Source of the DNA: Eubacteriales bacterium
Lineage (GTDB): Bacteria; Bacillota; Clostridia; Peptostreptococcales; Anaerovoracaceae
Direction of reading: 5' to 3'
Length of the DNA stretch: 48,630 nucleotides
Assembly (NCBI GenBank): GCA_028692105.1
Contig: JAQUYC010000011.1
Location: 1 to 48,630, forward strand
Shown: positions 8,637-16,985 of the stretch, piece by piece
How the letters are laid out: each line of letters opens with the position of its first letter
Numbering within the stretch: the stretch's first letter is position 1
Made by a program: the position numbers and the translations under genes
Notes under the pieces: model-generated
Seen by the model: the letters and a program-made list of their open reading frames with translations, nothing else
Databases searched by the model: none
What the model was told of the DNA's origin: nothing

Positions 8637-9980
8637 TCATTTTTCTATGTCTCCATTCAGACTGAACGTTTTGCCTTCTGTTATTCTGATAGGAACGAGC
8701 TTCCCTGTCAACTCCGCAGGTCCTTTAAAATTGACAAGTTTTCCAGTCACTGTACGGCCTGATATCATCTTTGTATTTGTCTTGCTTGAACCCTCTGCTA
8801 AGACTAAAACAATATTTCCCTCGTAAGATTTGTTTATTTCCTGGGAAATCTCATTAAGCCTGTCGACAAGCCTATCGAAGCGTTGGTGTTTAATTGATTC
8901 AGGAACCTGGTCTTTATATTTCTCTGCAGGTGTTCCTTTTCGTATAGAATAAAGGAAGGTGAAAGCAGAATCAAATCGCACCTTTTCTACTAAGTCCATA
9001 GTTTCGTTAAAATCTTCATCTGATTCACCGGGGAAACCGACAATTATATCTGTCGTAATTGCAATATCCGGAATAACATCCCTGAGTTTTTCGATTAGCT
9101 GCAGATAATCTTCTTTTGAATATTTCCGGTTCATACGAGTCAGAATTTCAGTACTTCCTGATTGAACAGGCAAATGAATGCTATTACATAGCTTGTCACA
9201 TTTTTGAAAGGCGTGTATCAGTTTATTTGACAAGTCCTTTGGATGGGATGTCATGAAGCGGATTCTTTCGATTCCGTCTATGTCATTGAGCATGTAGATC
9301 AAATCGGCAAAATCCTGAGTAAAATTACTGCCTTTTCCATATGAATTTACGTTCTGACCAAGCAGGGTAATTTCCTTCACTCCTGAGGCTGCCAGTGCTT
9401 TTACTTCATTGACGATTTCTCCGGGATGCCTGCTTCTTTCCCTCCCTCTGGTATACGGTACAATGCAATAAGTACAGAAATTATTACATCCATACATGAT
9501 ATTTACATAAGCTTTAAAGGGATACATCCTTTTTGCTGGCAGTCCTTCGATTATGTCGCCGCCATTATCCCATACATCTACCACCTTGTTCCTTTCGTTG
9601 AGAACATTGTTCAAAAGCGAGGGAAATTGATGTATGTTATGGGTGCCGAACACCAGATCAACCCAAGGATATTTAGCTTTCAGGGTATCTATGATATGCT
9701 GCTGCTGCATCATGCAGCCGCAAACCGCCACAACTGTTTCCGGTCTTTCTTCTTTGACTTTCTTAAGCTGCCCTAAAGTCCCAAAGAATCGCTTGTCCGC
9801 ATTTTCCCGAACGCTGCAGGTATTAATAATCGCGACGTCCGCTTCCCTTCTATTAGCATTTTCAATATATCCCAATTCCTCCAGCATCCCGGCGAGCGTC
9901 TCAGAGTCATGTTCGTTCATCTGGCAGCCAAAGGTTGTGATATTGTAACTCTTATTTAAATTTGAACGTTTATCCATCAT
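8637..9980 (-). CDS. miaB: tRNA-2-methylthio-N6-dimethylallyladenosine synthase
   Basis: 447 aa radical-SAM methylthiotransferase that converts i6A37 to ms2i6A37 in tRNAs reading UNN codons. The N-terminal UPF0004 domain carries three cluster cysteines in FGCQMN, NTCSVR and CGCMMQ. The radical-SAM motif CxxxCxxC appears as NNFCTYCIVPYTRGRERSR near residue 168. A TRAM domain follows at the C-terminus. Two ATG codons are adjacent; the second has the better spacing from AGGGTGA. It is flanked by unrelated genes and probably transcribed alone. Confidence 0.97.
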   Translation of the reverse strand: MMDKRSNLNKSYNITTFGCQMNEHDSETLAGMLEELGYIENANRREADVAIINTCSVRENADKRFFGTLGQLKKVKEERPETVVAVCGCMMQQQHIIDTLKAKYPWVDLVFGTHNIHQFPSLLNNVLNERNKVVDVWDNGGDIIEGLPAKRMYPFKAYVNIMYGCNNFCTYCIVPYTRGRERSRHPGEIVNEVKALAASGVKEITLLGQNVNSYGKGSNFTQDFADLIYMLNDIDGIERIRFMTSHPKDLSNKLIHAFQKCDKLCNSIHLPVQSGSTEILTRMNRKYSKEDYLQLIEKLRDVIPDIAITTDIIVGFPGESDEDFNETMDLVEKVRFDSAFTFLYSIRKGTPAEKYKDQVPESIKHQRFDRLVDRLNEISQEINKSYEGNIVLVLAEGSSKTNTKMISGRTVTGKLVNFKGPAELTGKLVPIRITEGKTFSLNGDIEK

Positions 9981-10120
9981 GTCACCCTTTTTATATAATT
10001 TTTAATAATGTCCTTTACACACTTTTACTTATGTGATTATACATTAAAAAAATATACACGGCTATATAACAAATAAATAGAGATCACATTTTATGTTAAA
10101 CCTTGTGTACCAGATAGCAT

Positions 10121-10324
10121 TTGATGCATTTAGAATATAATAATTTCAATTTGAGAATCTTATATTCATACAATCAGAGGGATGAAGTATTACTACATAG
10201 TTTTTACGAAAGAGAGGGTAAATTACATACTAGTTATGATTTACATGCTCCTATTGCAATAGATAGGATGAAAGGAATATATCTCGTCAAGCATGTTATG
10301 GTGCGCATATACTTCTCCCTATGA
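10121..10324 (+). pseudogene. Possible C-terminal remnant of a RelE/ParE-type toxin
   Basis: 67 codons with no ribosome binding site before the ATG. The stretch NLRILYSYNQRDEVLLHS and the following FYEREGKLHTSYDLHAPIA resemble the C-terminal half of RelE/ParE (Gp49-like) toxins: a beta-strand with Arg-Ile-Leu, hydrophobic VLL, then a Ser-Tyr and IAxxR helix. The N-terminal part of such a toxin and an antitoxin gene are missing. A plus-strand terminator lies 84 bp downstream, as if a transcription unit once existed here. The match is from memory of the family and remains weak. Confidence 0.3.
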
Positions 10325-10407
10325 TTAATCTATTTAAGTTAAAGGATAAAAAGAAGTTAAAGAAGAAGATTTTAAAGATAAGCAGTAATTAAAGACAGAC
10401 TAAGCCG

Positions 10408-10436
10408 AAGGAATCTTTCAAAGGTTCCTTTTTTAA
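10408..10436 (+). terminator. Plus-strand terminator in the miaB-dapB gap
   Basis: An 8-bp stem, AAGGAATC / GGTTCCTT, with loop TTTCAAA is followed by TTTTTT. No intact gene lies upstream on this strand, which supports a decayed gene there. Confidence 0.65.
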
Positions 10437-10702
10437 TTATTTCAATTATTATGTCTGTTTTTACTTTAGGTCAGACGAAGGTTGTGATATTGCAGTCGAA
10501 TATTTTTTGCTTATGCATTATAATAATATTTGGGTAAAATACTATAATCTCTCTTTAAATCAACGGACAGTTTACATCATACATTCAGTAGCTCGTAAAA
10601 ATACATCGCTGTAATCAGAGGATATGGTAAAATAAGGTAGTGCTAACTTAGTTATAGAAAAATTAGATTTTAAGAAGTAGAACCTTAAAGGAGGGTAAAT
10701 TA

Positions 10703-11467
10703 ATGAAAATTATTATTATGGCTCCAAAAGGAAAGATGGGCAGATTAATTATAAAGGTGGCATCAGAGAATAATGATCTTGAGATTGTCGGTGTAATAGG
10801 ACCAAAAGGCAGAAAATATATCGGCAATGACGCAGGGGCTGTGGCGGGAATCGGTTATGATATTGGAGTTACGGTTACTGATAACCTTGATGATATCATT
10901 GATCGCTGTGATGCTGTCATAGATTTTTCTACTGTGGAATTGTCCATGGATGTACTTGAAGCCGCAAGAAAACATCGAAAGGCTCTGCTTTGCGGTACGA
11001 CAGGTTTCAGTAATAATCAGCTGCAAGAATTTCGGAATGCATCACAGGAAATCCCCATCCTGCAAGCTTCCAATACCTCTAATGTGGTCAACCTTATGAA
11101 GCATTTACTTGCTATAGCAGCAAAAGCTCTTGAGAAACAGGCAGATATTGAAATTATTGAGATGCATGATTCACAGAAGAAAGATGCTCCGAGCGGGACA
11201 GCAAAGGAAATGGCCGAAGCTATGGCGGAAGCGACAGATAAGACTTCATATAATGATTTAGTAAAATTTCATTCAATAAGAGCAGGTGATATTTCCAGCA
11301 GTCATACGGTAATATTTGGATGTATGGGAGAAAGATTGGAAATAGCACACCATGCATATAACTGGGAATGTTTCGCCAGAGGCTCCTGTGATGCCGTCCT
11401 GTTCATTAATGATAGGCAAAACGGATTATATACTATGAATGATATATTGAAATCAGTTTTTGATTGA
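10703..11467 (+). CDS. dapB: 4-hydroxy-tetrahydrodipicolinate reductase
   Basis: 254 aa, normal DapB length. It reduces hydroxy-tetrahydrodipicolinate with NAD(P)H in lysine/diaminopimelate synthesis, also the route to spore dipicolinate. The nucleotide-binding start reads MAPKGKMGRL, and CGTTGF occurs near 97-102. The active-site segment is EMHDSQKKDAPSGTA (153-167), keeping the catalytic first His (His155), Lys159 and DAPSGTA. Asp156 replaces the second His of the usual HH pair, and Ala replaces the first Gly of the Rossmann motif. The ATG follows AAAGGAGGG. ilvA follows 62 bp downstream on the same strand. A related 2,4-diaminopentanoate dehydrogenase is a weaker alternative. Confidence 0.88.
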   Translation: MKIIIMAPKGKMGRLIIKVASENNDLEIVGVIGPKGRKYIGNDAGAVAGIGYDIGVTVTDNLDDIIDRCDAVIDFSTVELSMDVLEAARKHRKALLCGTTGFSNNQLQEFRNASQEIPILQASNTSNVVNLMKHLLAIAAKALEKQADIEIIEMHDSQKKDAPSGTAKEMAEAMAEATDKTSYNDLVKFHSIRAGDISSSHTVIFGCMGERLEIAHHAYNWECFARGSCDAVLFINDRQNGLYTMNDILKSVFD

Positions 11468-11529
11468 CGTATCAACATTTTAGTTTTAGACTTATACTAA
11501 TTATTTTAACTACAATGAGGAGGTATTTC

Positions 11530-12768
11530 ATGAATTTGGAACAAGTCAAATATTATCTATCACTTGATCATAAGGAGCAGATCAGGAAAGCAAGGGAAAA
11601 TCTGAAGGATATTATAAAAGAAACACCCTTGATTTACAGTGATTTTTTCAGCAAAGAACACAAGTGCGATATATATATAAAACCTGAAAATTTTCAAGTC
11701 ACCGGATCTTTTAAAATCAGAGGAGCTTATAATAAAATTATTAATCTGACAGAGGAGGAATGCAAGAAGGGAATCATCTGCTCTTCGGCAGGAAATCATG
11801 CACAGGGAGTAGCTTTCTCGGCTCAGCGCCGCGGAATAAAGTCGGTCATAGTAATGCCTAATGTCACTCCTTTGTTAAAGATCGAAGCAACCAAGGAGTA
11901 TGGCTCAGAGATTGTGATTCACGGTGATGTCTATGATGAGGCCTATAACAAAGCGCTTGAGTTGGCAGATGAACGTGGATATACCTTCGTGCACCCCTTT
12001 GATGATTACGATGTTCTCTGCGGGCAAGGCACTATCGGGTTAGAGATTTTGGAGGAACTTGATAACATTGATGAGATACTCGTACCCATTGGCGGCGGTG
12101 GATTGATCAGCGGCATTGCTTTGGCTGTGAAGTCCATAAAACCATCTGTAAAGGTAATCGGTGTTGTTCCCGTAGGAGCTATGGCAATGAAAATATCTGT
12201 GGATGAGGGTCAGGTGTCAAGACTGGCAACATTAAAAACCAGCGCTGAAGGCGTTGCCGTCAAGCAGCCAGGAGATTTAACTTTTGCTTTAACCAAAAAA
12301 TATGTAGATGAAATAATAACAGTTTCAGAAAAGGACATTATGGAAGCGGTGCTCCTCATTCTTGAAAAGCATAAGATGATAGCAGAGACAGCCGGAGCTG
12401 TTACACTTGCCGGTATTAAGAAAAGAGCAAAACCCGGAAAAAAAATCGTCTGTTTGATCAGCGGTGGAAATATCGACGTAGTGACTATTTCTTCTATAAT
12501 AAATCAGGGTTTGATCAGCCGTGGAAGAATCATGTGCTTCTCCGTCGAGCTGCCTGATAAACCGGGGCAGCTGGTTAAGGTTGCTCAGATCCTTTCTGAA
12601 CTCGGAGCTAATGTTATTGAACTTGAGCACAACCAATTCAAAGCCTTAGACAGGTATTCAAATAAGGTTGCTCTGGAGGTTACAGTCGAGACTAACGGCC
12701 ACAGCCATATTAAACAGATCCTTGATACATTAGAAGATAACAATTTCGAAGTAAACAGGGTATATTAA
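11530..12768 (+). CDS. ilvA: Threonine ammonia-lyase with C-terminal ACT domain
   Basis: 412 aa PLP enzyme deaminating L-threonine to 2-oxobutyrate, for isoleucine synthesis or threonine catabolism. The PLP-lysine segment is FQVTGSFKIRGAYNK; SSAGNHAQGVAFSA and the phosphate-binding GGGGLISGIA follow. Residues about 330-412 form one ACT domain (CFSVELPDKPGQLVKVAQIL). This single-ACT, roughly 400-aa form is common in Firmicutes and is distinct from the longer two-ACT IlvA. The start at 11530 follows TGAGGAGG; an upstream in-frame ATG at 11464 would overlap dapB and lacks a binding site. A strong terminator ends the unit. Confidence 0.93.
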   Translation: MNLEQVKYYLSLDHKEQIRKARENLKDIIKETPLIYSDFFSKEHKCDIYIKPENFQVTGSFKIRGAYNKIINLTEEECKKGIICSSAGNHAQGVAFSAQRRGIKSVIVMPNVTPLLKIEATKEYGSEIVIHGDVYDEAYNKALELADERGYTFVHPFDDYDVLCGQGTIGLEILEELDNIDEILVPIGGGGLISGIALAVKSIKPSVKVIGVVPVGAMAMKISVDEGQVSRLATLKTSAEGVAVKQPGDLTFALTKKYVDEIITVSEKDIMEAVLLILEKHKMIAETAGAVTLAGIKKRAKPGKKIVCLISGGNIDVVTISSIINQGLISRGRIMCFSVELPDKPGQLVKVAQILSELGANVIELEHNQFKALDRYSNKVALEVTVETNGHSHIKQILDTLEDNNFEVNRVY

Positions 12769-12828
12769 GGTCCTGCCGCCGTATGCTGCGTAAGACATCT
12801 GACGGAAATATGCGCCTGCCGGAATTAA

Positions 12829-12864
12829 TAAAGAGCCTGCCTGAGGCTCTTTTCATTTTTTTGC
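12829..12864 (+). terminator. Terminator after ilvA
   Basis: Hairpin AAAGAGCC / GGCTCTTTT around TGCCTGA, followed by CATTTTTTT. It closes the dapB-ilvA unit. Confidence 0.85.
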
Positions 12865-12937
12865 AATATATCACGTGACGGGTGTTTTTCTGTTTTGTTC
12901 ATACATCCGGCATGCGTCATCATTATCAAAAACTAAA

Positions 12938-13030
12938 AGCGCCGCGACGATGTATTTCCGCGGGAACCTTCGGAGCTTTCAGTCATCCGTAAGCGACCGT
13001 GTTCCATAGGAAATATATCCGGCAGGTGCT
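12938..13030 (+). repeat. 92-nt palindromic structured element, copy 1
   Basis: Lies between the convergent ilvA and gpsA. Outer stem AGCGCC / GGTGCT, a conserved internal loop, inner stem ATGTATTTCC (12950-12959) / GGAAATATAT (13009-13018), a third stem GGGAAC / GTTCCA-type pairing, and a conserved apical segment CTTCGGAGC ... TAAGCGACCG. It is preceded by ACTAAAA as in copy 2. Two pairs that are G-U if read on the plus strand would be A-C mismatches on the minus strand, which hints that the plus strand is the functional RNA sense. Confidence 0.8.
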
Positions 13031-13097
13031 ATATTCTAAATGCCTACAAGTCCGGCAGGCGCTATATTCTAAATACTATGAGTCCGGCTGGCACTTA
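13016..13097. repeat. Tandem ~33-bp repeat of the element's 3' end (2.5 units)
   Basis: Units begin at 13016, 13049 and 13081 and share TCCGGCAGGYGCTATATTCT or a shortened form, TCCGGCTGGCACTT. They repeat the 3' end of the 92-nt element plus its flank and run up to the gpsA stop. Confidence 0.75.
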
Positions 13098-13109
13098 ACT
13101 CAGCTGCTT

Positions 13110-14123
13110 CTATTTGAAAAGATCCTCCGTTTCATGCTTCTTCTGCCTTCCCATCAGGCTTTTTACAGCTTCTCTGGCATCAATTTTCTCGTTAATAACC
13201 TGGTATATCTGCTCCGTTATCGGCATTTCCACTCCGACCTGCTGCGCCAGCTGATATGCTGCTTCCGTAGTGTACATTCCTTCAACGACCATTCCCACCT
13301 TTTTCGTCGCTTCGGATGGTCTCATTCCTTCTCCGATCAGAATGCCGCACCTTCGGTTTCTGCTGTGCATGCTTGTGCAGGTCACGATCAGATCTCCGAT
13401 ACCCGTCAATCCTGAAAAAGTACTCAAATTGGCACCAAGCTTAAGACCCAGTCTGGCGATTTCAGTTATGCCGCGTGTCATCAACGCTGCTTTTGCATTG
13501 TCTCCATATCCCATGCCGTCTGATACTCCAGCGCCTAATGCAATTATATTTTTCAGAGCTCCTCCCAGTTCAACGCCAATCATATCAGAATTAGTATAGA
13601 CCCGAAGGCGTTCAGACATGAATACATCCTGAATCGTCTCTGCCAGGTCTAATTCATCTGAAGCGGCAACTACAGTAGTGGGTAAGCCCAGTCCAACCTC
13701 TTCTGCATGGGATGGACCTGACACTACAACGTATCTTGCATCTGGGAGCTTATCAAAGGCAATTTCAGACATTCGTTTTAGACTTTTCTGCTCAATTCCC
13801 TTCGCAACATTGACCAGAATCATTTCAGGCTTCAAGTAAGGAATCGCTCCATCTAAAGCACTTCTAAAATGCTGTGCAGGTACAGAGAAAAGAACAATAT
13901 CGGTTCCGTCTGCTGCTTCTTCTACAGAGAAGGAAATCTGAAGCTTATCAGGAAATTTAATTCCCGGCAGATATCTGATATTTTCCCGGTTTTCAGTAAG
14001 TTCATCCAGATGTGTTTTATCTATATCCCAAAGATTTATTGTATGACCGGCAGTACTTAAACTTATAGCCAGAGCAGTTCCCCAGCTTCCCCCACCGATA
14101 ACAGCGATCTTCTTATTATTCAT
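13110..14123 (-). CDS. gpsA: NAD(P)-dependent glycerol-3-phosphate dehydrogenase
   Basis: 337 aa. It reduces dihydroxyacetone phosphate to sn-glycerol-3-phosphate, the acceptor for PlsY. The Rossmann motif GGGSWGTALA is at residues 10-19; VAKGIEQ, SGPSHAEEV and the catalytic-lysine region ELGGALKNIIALGAG match the family. The ATG at 14121-14123 lies 6 bp after AGGAGGG and overlaps the plsY end by 8 bp. An in-frame ATG 42 bp upstream lies deep in plsY and is unlikely. Last gene of the operon from plsX; a 92-nt repeat element follows it. Confidence 0.97.
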   Translation of the reverse strand: MNNKKIAVIGGGSWGTALAISLSTAGHTINLWDIDKTHLDELTENRENIRYLPGIKFPDKLQISFSVEEAADGTDIVLFSVPAQHFRSALDGAIPYLKPEMILVNVAKGIEQKSLKRMSEIAFDKLPDARYVVVSGPSHAEEVGLGLPTTVVAASDELDLAETIQDVFMSERLRVYTNSDMIGVELGGALKNIIALGAGVSDGMGYGDNAKAALMTRGITEIARLGLKLGANLSTFSGLTGIGDLIVTCTSMHSRNRRCGILIGEGMRPSEATKKVGMVVEGMYTTEAAYQLAQQVGVEMPITEQIYQVINEKIDAREAVKSLMGRQKKHETEDLFK

Positions 14124-14721
14124 TATTTCCCTCCTGTTTTGAAAAGCGAACCTTAGGTTCTTCACCTTTAAGTAGTCTTTTGATATTCAAACGATGTTTG
14201 AATAATACAATTACCGCCATCCCCGCAGTCCATGGCAAATAGTCAGGATTAAAGTAAAAAGAAGCTGCAGGAAGTATAAGTGCAGCTGTGATCGACCCGA
14301 CTGATACCCGTCTGCTGATCAAAAAGAATATAAGTGCAACGATACCCTCGATCAAACCAAGCAAAGGTTCAATCGTTAAAATGATTCCAAATGCAGTAGC
14401 AATACCTTTTCCTCCGCGAAATCCAAACATAACCGGCCAGATATGTCCTGCCAAGACAGCCATACCGCAAGCCAGCTCAAGGCTTTGACCGCCTATGTAC
14501 CCACCGATCAGAACTGCGGCTGCGCCTTTTGCCATGTCGATTGCAAGGGTTGCTGCTGCAGCCTTTTTCCCAATGACGCGCAGGACATTCGTCGTTCCGG
14601 CATTACCGCTTCCTTCTTTCCTGATATCAACTCTCTTTACCTTTCCTATGAGAATGGCAGGAGATATATTTCCCAAAAAATAACTAACTATTATTGCAGC
14701 GATCGGGAACAGATTAATCAT
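14116..14721 (-). CDS. plsY: Glycerol-3-phosphate acyltransferase PlsY
   Basis: 201 aa integral membrane enzyme that transfers the acyl group from acyl-phosphate (made by PlsX) to glycerol-3-phosphate. The three PlsY motifs are visible: GSGNAGTTNVLR near residue 38, a GHIWPVMFGFRGGKGIATAFG block near 93-113, and FKHRLNIKRLLKGEEPK near the end. I prefer the ATG at 14721 (9 bp after AAAGGAG); an earlier ATG lies immediately next to that site. The start overlaps the der stop by 8 bp. Confidence 0.96.
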   Translation of the reverse strand: MINLFPIAAIIVSYFLGNISPAILIGKVKRVDIRKEGSGNAGTTNVLRVIGKKAAAATLAIDMAKGAAAVLIGGYIGGQSLELACGMAVLAGHIWPVMFGFRGGKGIATAFGIILTIEPLLGLIEGIVALIFFLISRRVSVGSITAALILPAASFYFNPDYLPWTAGMAVIVLFKHRLNIKRLLKGEEPKVRFSKQEGNNE

Positions 14722-16039
14722 GATTTTCATCTCCTTTTTCCCGAAACACAAATTTGATAGACGTTCCTTCGAAACCGAAGCCCTCTCTTATTTTATTTTC
14801 CAAATATCTTGCATATGAGAAATGCATCAATTTTCTATCATTAATCTTAAATGAGAACAGAGGCGGCTTCACCCCTACCTGTGTCACATAGTATATCTTA
14901 AGCCTTTTTCCCTTGTCGGAAGGAGGCTGCTTCATCATTGTCGCATCTTGAATCAGGCTGTTTATCTGACCGGTCGGAACCCTTAAGGCGCGTTTTTCTG
15001 ATACGTACTTCACCATATCGATCACATTATTCAATCTTTGTCCCTGCAGTACGGAAATAAATACAGAAGGTGCATAGGACATAAATGAAAGCTCCTGAGC
15101 TATTTGCTTCTGGAACTCCTTCATTGTGTTTGTTTCCTTCTCAATCAGATCCCATTTGTTCACAACGACAATTATACCCTTACCCGCCTCATGGGCAATT
15201 CCTGCTATCTTTTTATCCTGATCTGTCACTCCTTCAACAGCATCGATCATCAATAGACAGACGTCGCAGCGCTCAATGGCTGCAATTGCTCTTATTACAC
15301 TGTATTTCTCAATATCTCCCGTTACTTTACTCTTTCTCCTGATTCCTGCAGTGTCAACTAAGATATATTGATCTTCTCCATTGGTAAAGGGTGTATCAAT
15401 GGAATCCCTTGTAGTCCCTGCAATATCACTGACGATAACACGCTCCTCACCCAGCAGAGCATTGATGAGAGATGATTTTCCGACATTTGGCTTCCCTATG
15501 ACTGCGATCCTTGTCGTATCATCGTCATCTGCTTCTCCTATGCGTGGCAGCTTTTCAACGATCAAATCCAGCAAATCCCCAAGGTTAAACATATTAGCAG
15601 CTGAAATCGGAATCGGCTCTCCCAGACCAAGTTCATAAAAATCGTAGAAATCTTCAGGAAGCTTCGAAGAATCAACCTTGTTTACTACCACAATAACTTC
15701 CTTCCCGGTCCTCATAAGCATGTTTCCGACTTCGCGGTCGGATGCTGTCAAACCATCCTTCCCGTCAACCATAAATAGAATGACGTCCGCTGTATCCATA
15801 GCCATTTCTGCCTGAATCCGCATCTGCGAAAGGATAGCATCTGTTGATTCCGGCTCAATTCCCCCGGTGTCTATAAGTGCAAAATGTTTGCCCCGCCATT
15901 CGGCTTCTGCATAAATCCTGTCTCTGGTCACTCCCGGTGTATCCTCTACGATGGACACTCTTTTTCCTATCACTTTATTGAAAAATGTCGATTTGCCGAC
16001 GTTGGGTCTCCCAACTACGGCGACAATTGGTTTAGACAT
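14714..16039 (-). CDS. der: Ribosome-associated GTPase Der (EngA)
   Basis: 441 aa with two tandem GTPase domains and a C-terminal KH-like domain; needed for 50S subunit assembly. Domain 1: GRPNVGKSTFFNK (8-20), DTGG, NKVD. Domain 2: GKPNVGKSSLINA near 183, DTAGIRRKSKV and NKWD. The last ~100 residues include the KH-like region ending FVFREKGDENHD. The ATG follows TAGGAGA, 13 bp after ftsY. Confidence 0.98.
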   Translation of the reverse strand: MSKPIVAVVGRPNVGKSTFFNKVIGKRVSIVEDTPGVTRDRIYAEAEWRGKHFALIDTGGIEPESTDAILSQMRIQAEMAMDTADVILFMVDGKDGLTASDREVGNMLMRTGKEVIVVVNKVDSSKLPEDFYDFYELGLGEPIPISAANMFNLGDLLDLIVEKLPRIGEADDDDTTRIAVIGKPNVGKSSLINALLGEERVIVSDIAGTTRDSIDTPFTNGEDQYILVDTAGIRRKSKVTGDIEKYSVIRAIAAIERCDVCLLMIDAVEGVTDQDKKIAGIAHEAGKGIIVVVNKWDLIEKETNTMKEFQKQIAQELSFMSYAPSVFISVLQGQRLNNVIDMVKYVSEKRALRVPTGQINSLIQDATMMKQPPSDKGKRLKIYYVTQVGVKPPLFSFKINDRKLMHFSYARYLENKIREGFGFEGTSIKFVFREKGDENHD

Positions 16040-16052
16040 TTATTATTTTCTC

Positions 16053-16946
16053 CTATTCAAAGATTGCTTCAGCAAATTCGGACGGTTCAAATTCCTTCAA
16101 ATCATCCAGACCTTCGCCAACACCAATAAACTTAACCGGCATTTGGAATTCGTCGGATATTGTGATCACGATTCCGCCTTTTGCAGTACCATCAAGCTTA
16201 GTCAATACTATTCCTGAGATGTCTGTTATTTCACCAAATTCTCTGACTTGGGAAACTGCATTTTTCCCGGTTGCGGCATCTAACACTAAAAGTGTTTCCC
16301 GGTACGCTTCCGGGTATTCTCTGTCAATGATTTTATTCATCTTTTCCAGTTCCGCCATAAGATTTTTCTTAGTCTGAAGTCTTCCTGCCGTATCACAGAT
16401 CAGTACATCAATCTTTTTTACCTTGGCAGACTGGATCGCATCAAAAATTACAGCGGATGGATCTGCTCCTTCCTGATGTTTTATTACGTTTACCCCTATT
16501 CTGTTCCCCCATACTTCAAGCTGTTCGCCTGCTGCTGCCCTGAAAGTATCCGCTGCTGCTAACAGTACCGTCTTCCCCTTATTCTTACATTTGTATGCTA
16601 TTTTTGCTATAGAAGTAGTCTTACCGCCTCCATTAACTCCAATCATCAGTATGATCAGGGGAGTTTCTTCTGTGAGCTTATGTTTTTCTCCTTTATCAAT
16701 CAACTCTCTGATGATTTTCTTTATTTGATCCTTAACTCCTTCAGGATCTCTGATTTTCAAATGCTTAATATCTTCTCTCAGTTTTCCTGTTATTTTCATT
16801 GTGGTATCCATGCCGATGTCGGAGGTTATCAGGATCTCCTCCAGCTCATCCAGCATATCCTCATCTATTTCCGGTCTCATGAGGATTACATCTTCAATTC
16901 TCTCCTGCAGTCTTCCAAAAAAGGATTTTTTAACACCAAATGCCAT
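16053..16946 (-). CDS. ftsY: Signal recognition particle receptor FtsY
   Basis: 297 aa, essentially only the NG GTPase core; the long acidic A domain of Escherichia coli FtsY is absent, as in many Firmicutes. It docks SRP-ribosome complexes at the membrane. The P-loop reads GVNGGGKTTSIAKIA, with DTAGRLQTKKNLMAEL and TKLDGTAKGG further on. The start follows AGAGAGGGAGAG. It lies 39 bp after smc, as in the conserved rnc-smc-ftsY cluster. Confidence 0.97.
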   Translation of the reverse strand: MAFGVKKSFFGRLQERIEDVILMRPEIDEDMLDELEEILITSDIGMDTTMKITGKLREDIKHLKIRDPEGVKDQIKKIIRELIDKGEKHKLTEETPLIILMIGVNGGGKTTSIAKIAYKCKNKGKTVLLAAADTFRAAAGEQLEVWGNRIGVNVIKHQEGADPSAVIFDAIQSAKVKKIDVLICDTAGRLQTKKNLMAELEKMNKIIDREYPEAYRETLLVLDAATGKNAVSQVREFGEITDISGIVLTKLDGTAKGGIVITISDEFQMPVKFIGVGEGLDDLKEFEPSEFAEAIFE

Positions 16947-16985
16947 ACTTCTCTCCCTCTCTAAATATTAGTTTATGTAATGGTA

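Larger units (their letters stand above)
9981..10702. other. 722-bp intergenic region between divergent miaB and dapB
   Basis: AT-rich gap. It holds a short plus-strand reading frame that looks like a toxin remnant (10121-10324), a plus-strand terminator just after it (10408-10436), and the untranslated leader of dapB. I see no lysine riboswitch, T-box or tRNA. TATAAT-like boxes occur near 9990-10080 (minus) and 10515-10560 (plus), but none has a good -35 partner. Confidence 0.5.
12769..13109. other. Convergent ilvA-gpsA intergenic region
   Basis: 341 bp with the ilvA terminator, the 92-nt palindromic element and its tandem 3' units. At 12773-12820 there is also a degenerate GC-rich stretch whose reverse complement contains CCGGCAGGCGC, so it may be an old fragment of the same repeat. 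No protein-coding gene. Confidence 0.6.

Noticed and set aside
10440-10702. Lysine riboswitch before dapB
   Set aside because: None of the conserved L-box core segments is visible, and there is no terminator close to dapB.
13016-13097. CRISPR-like array
   Set aside because: Only 2.5 directly joined units without distinct spacers, and no cas genes; it is a tandem duplication of repeat-element sequence.
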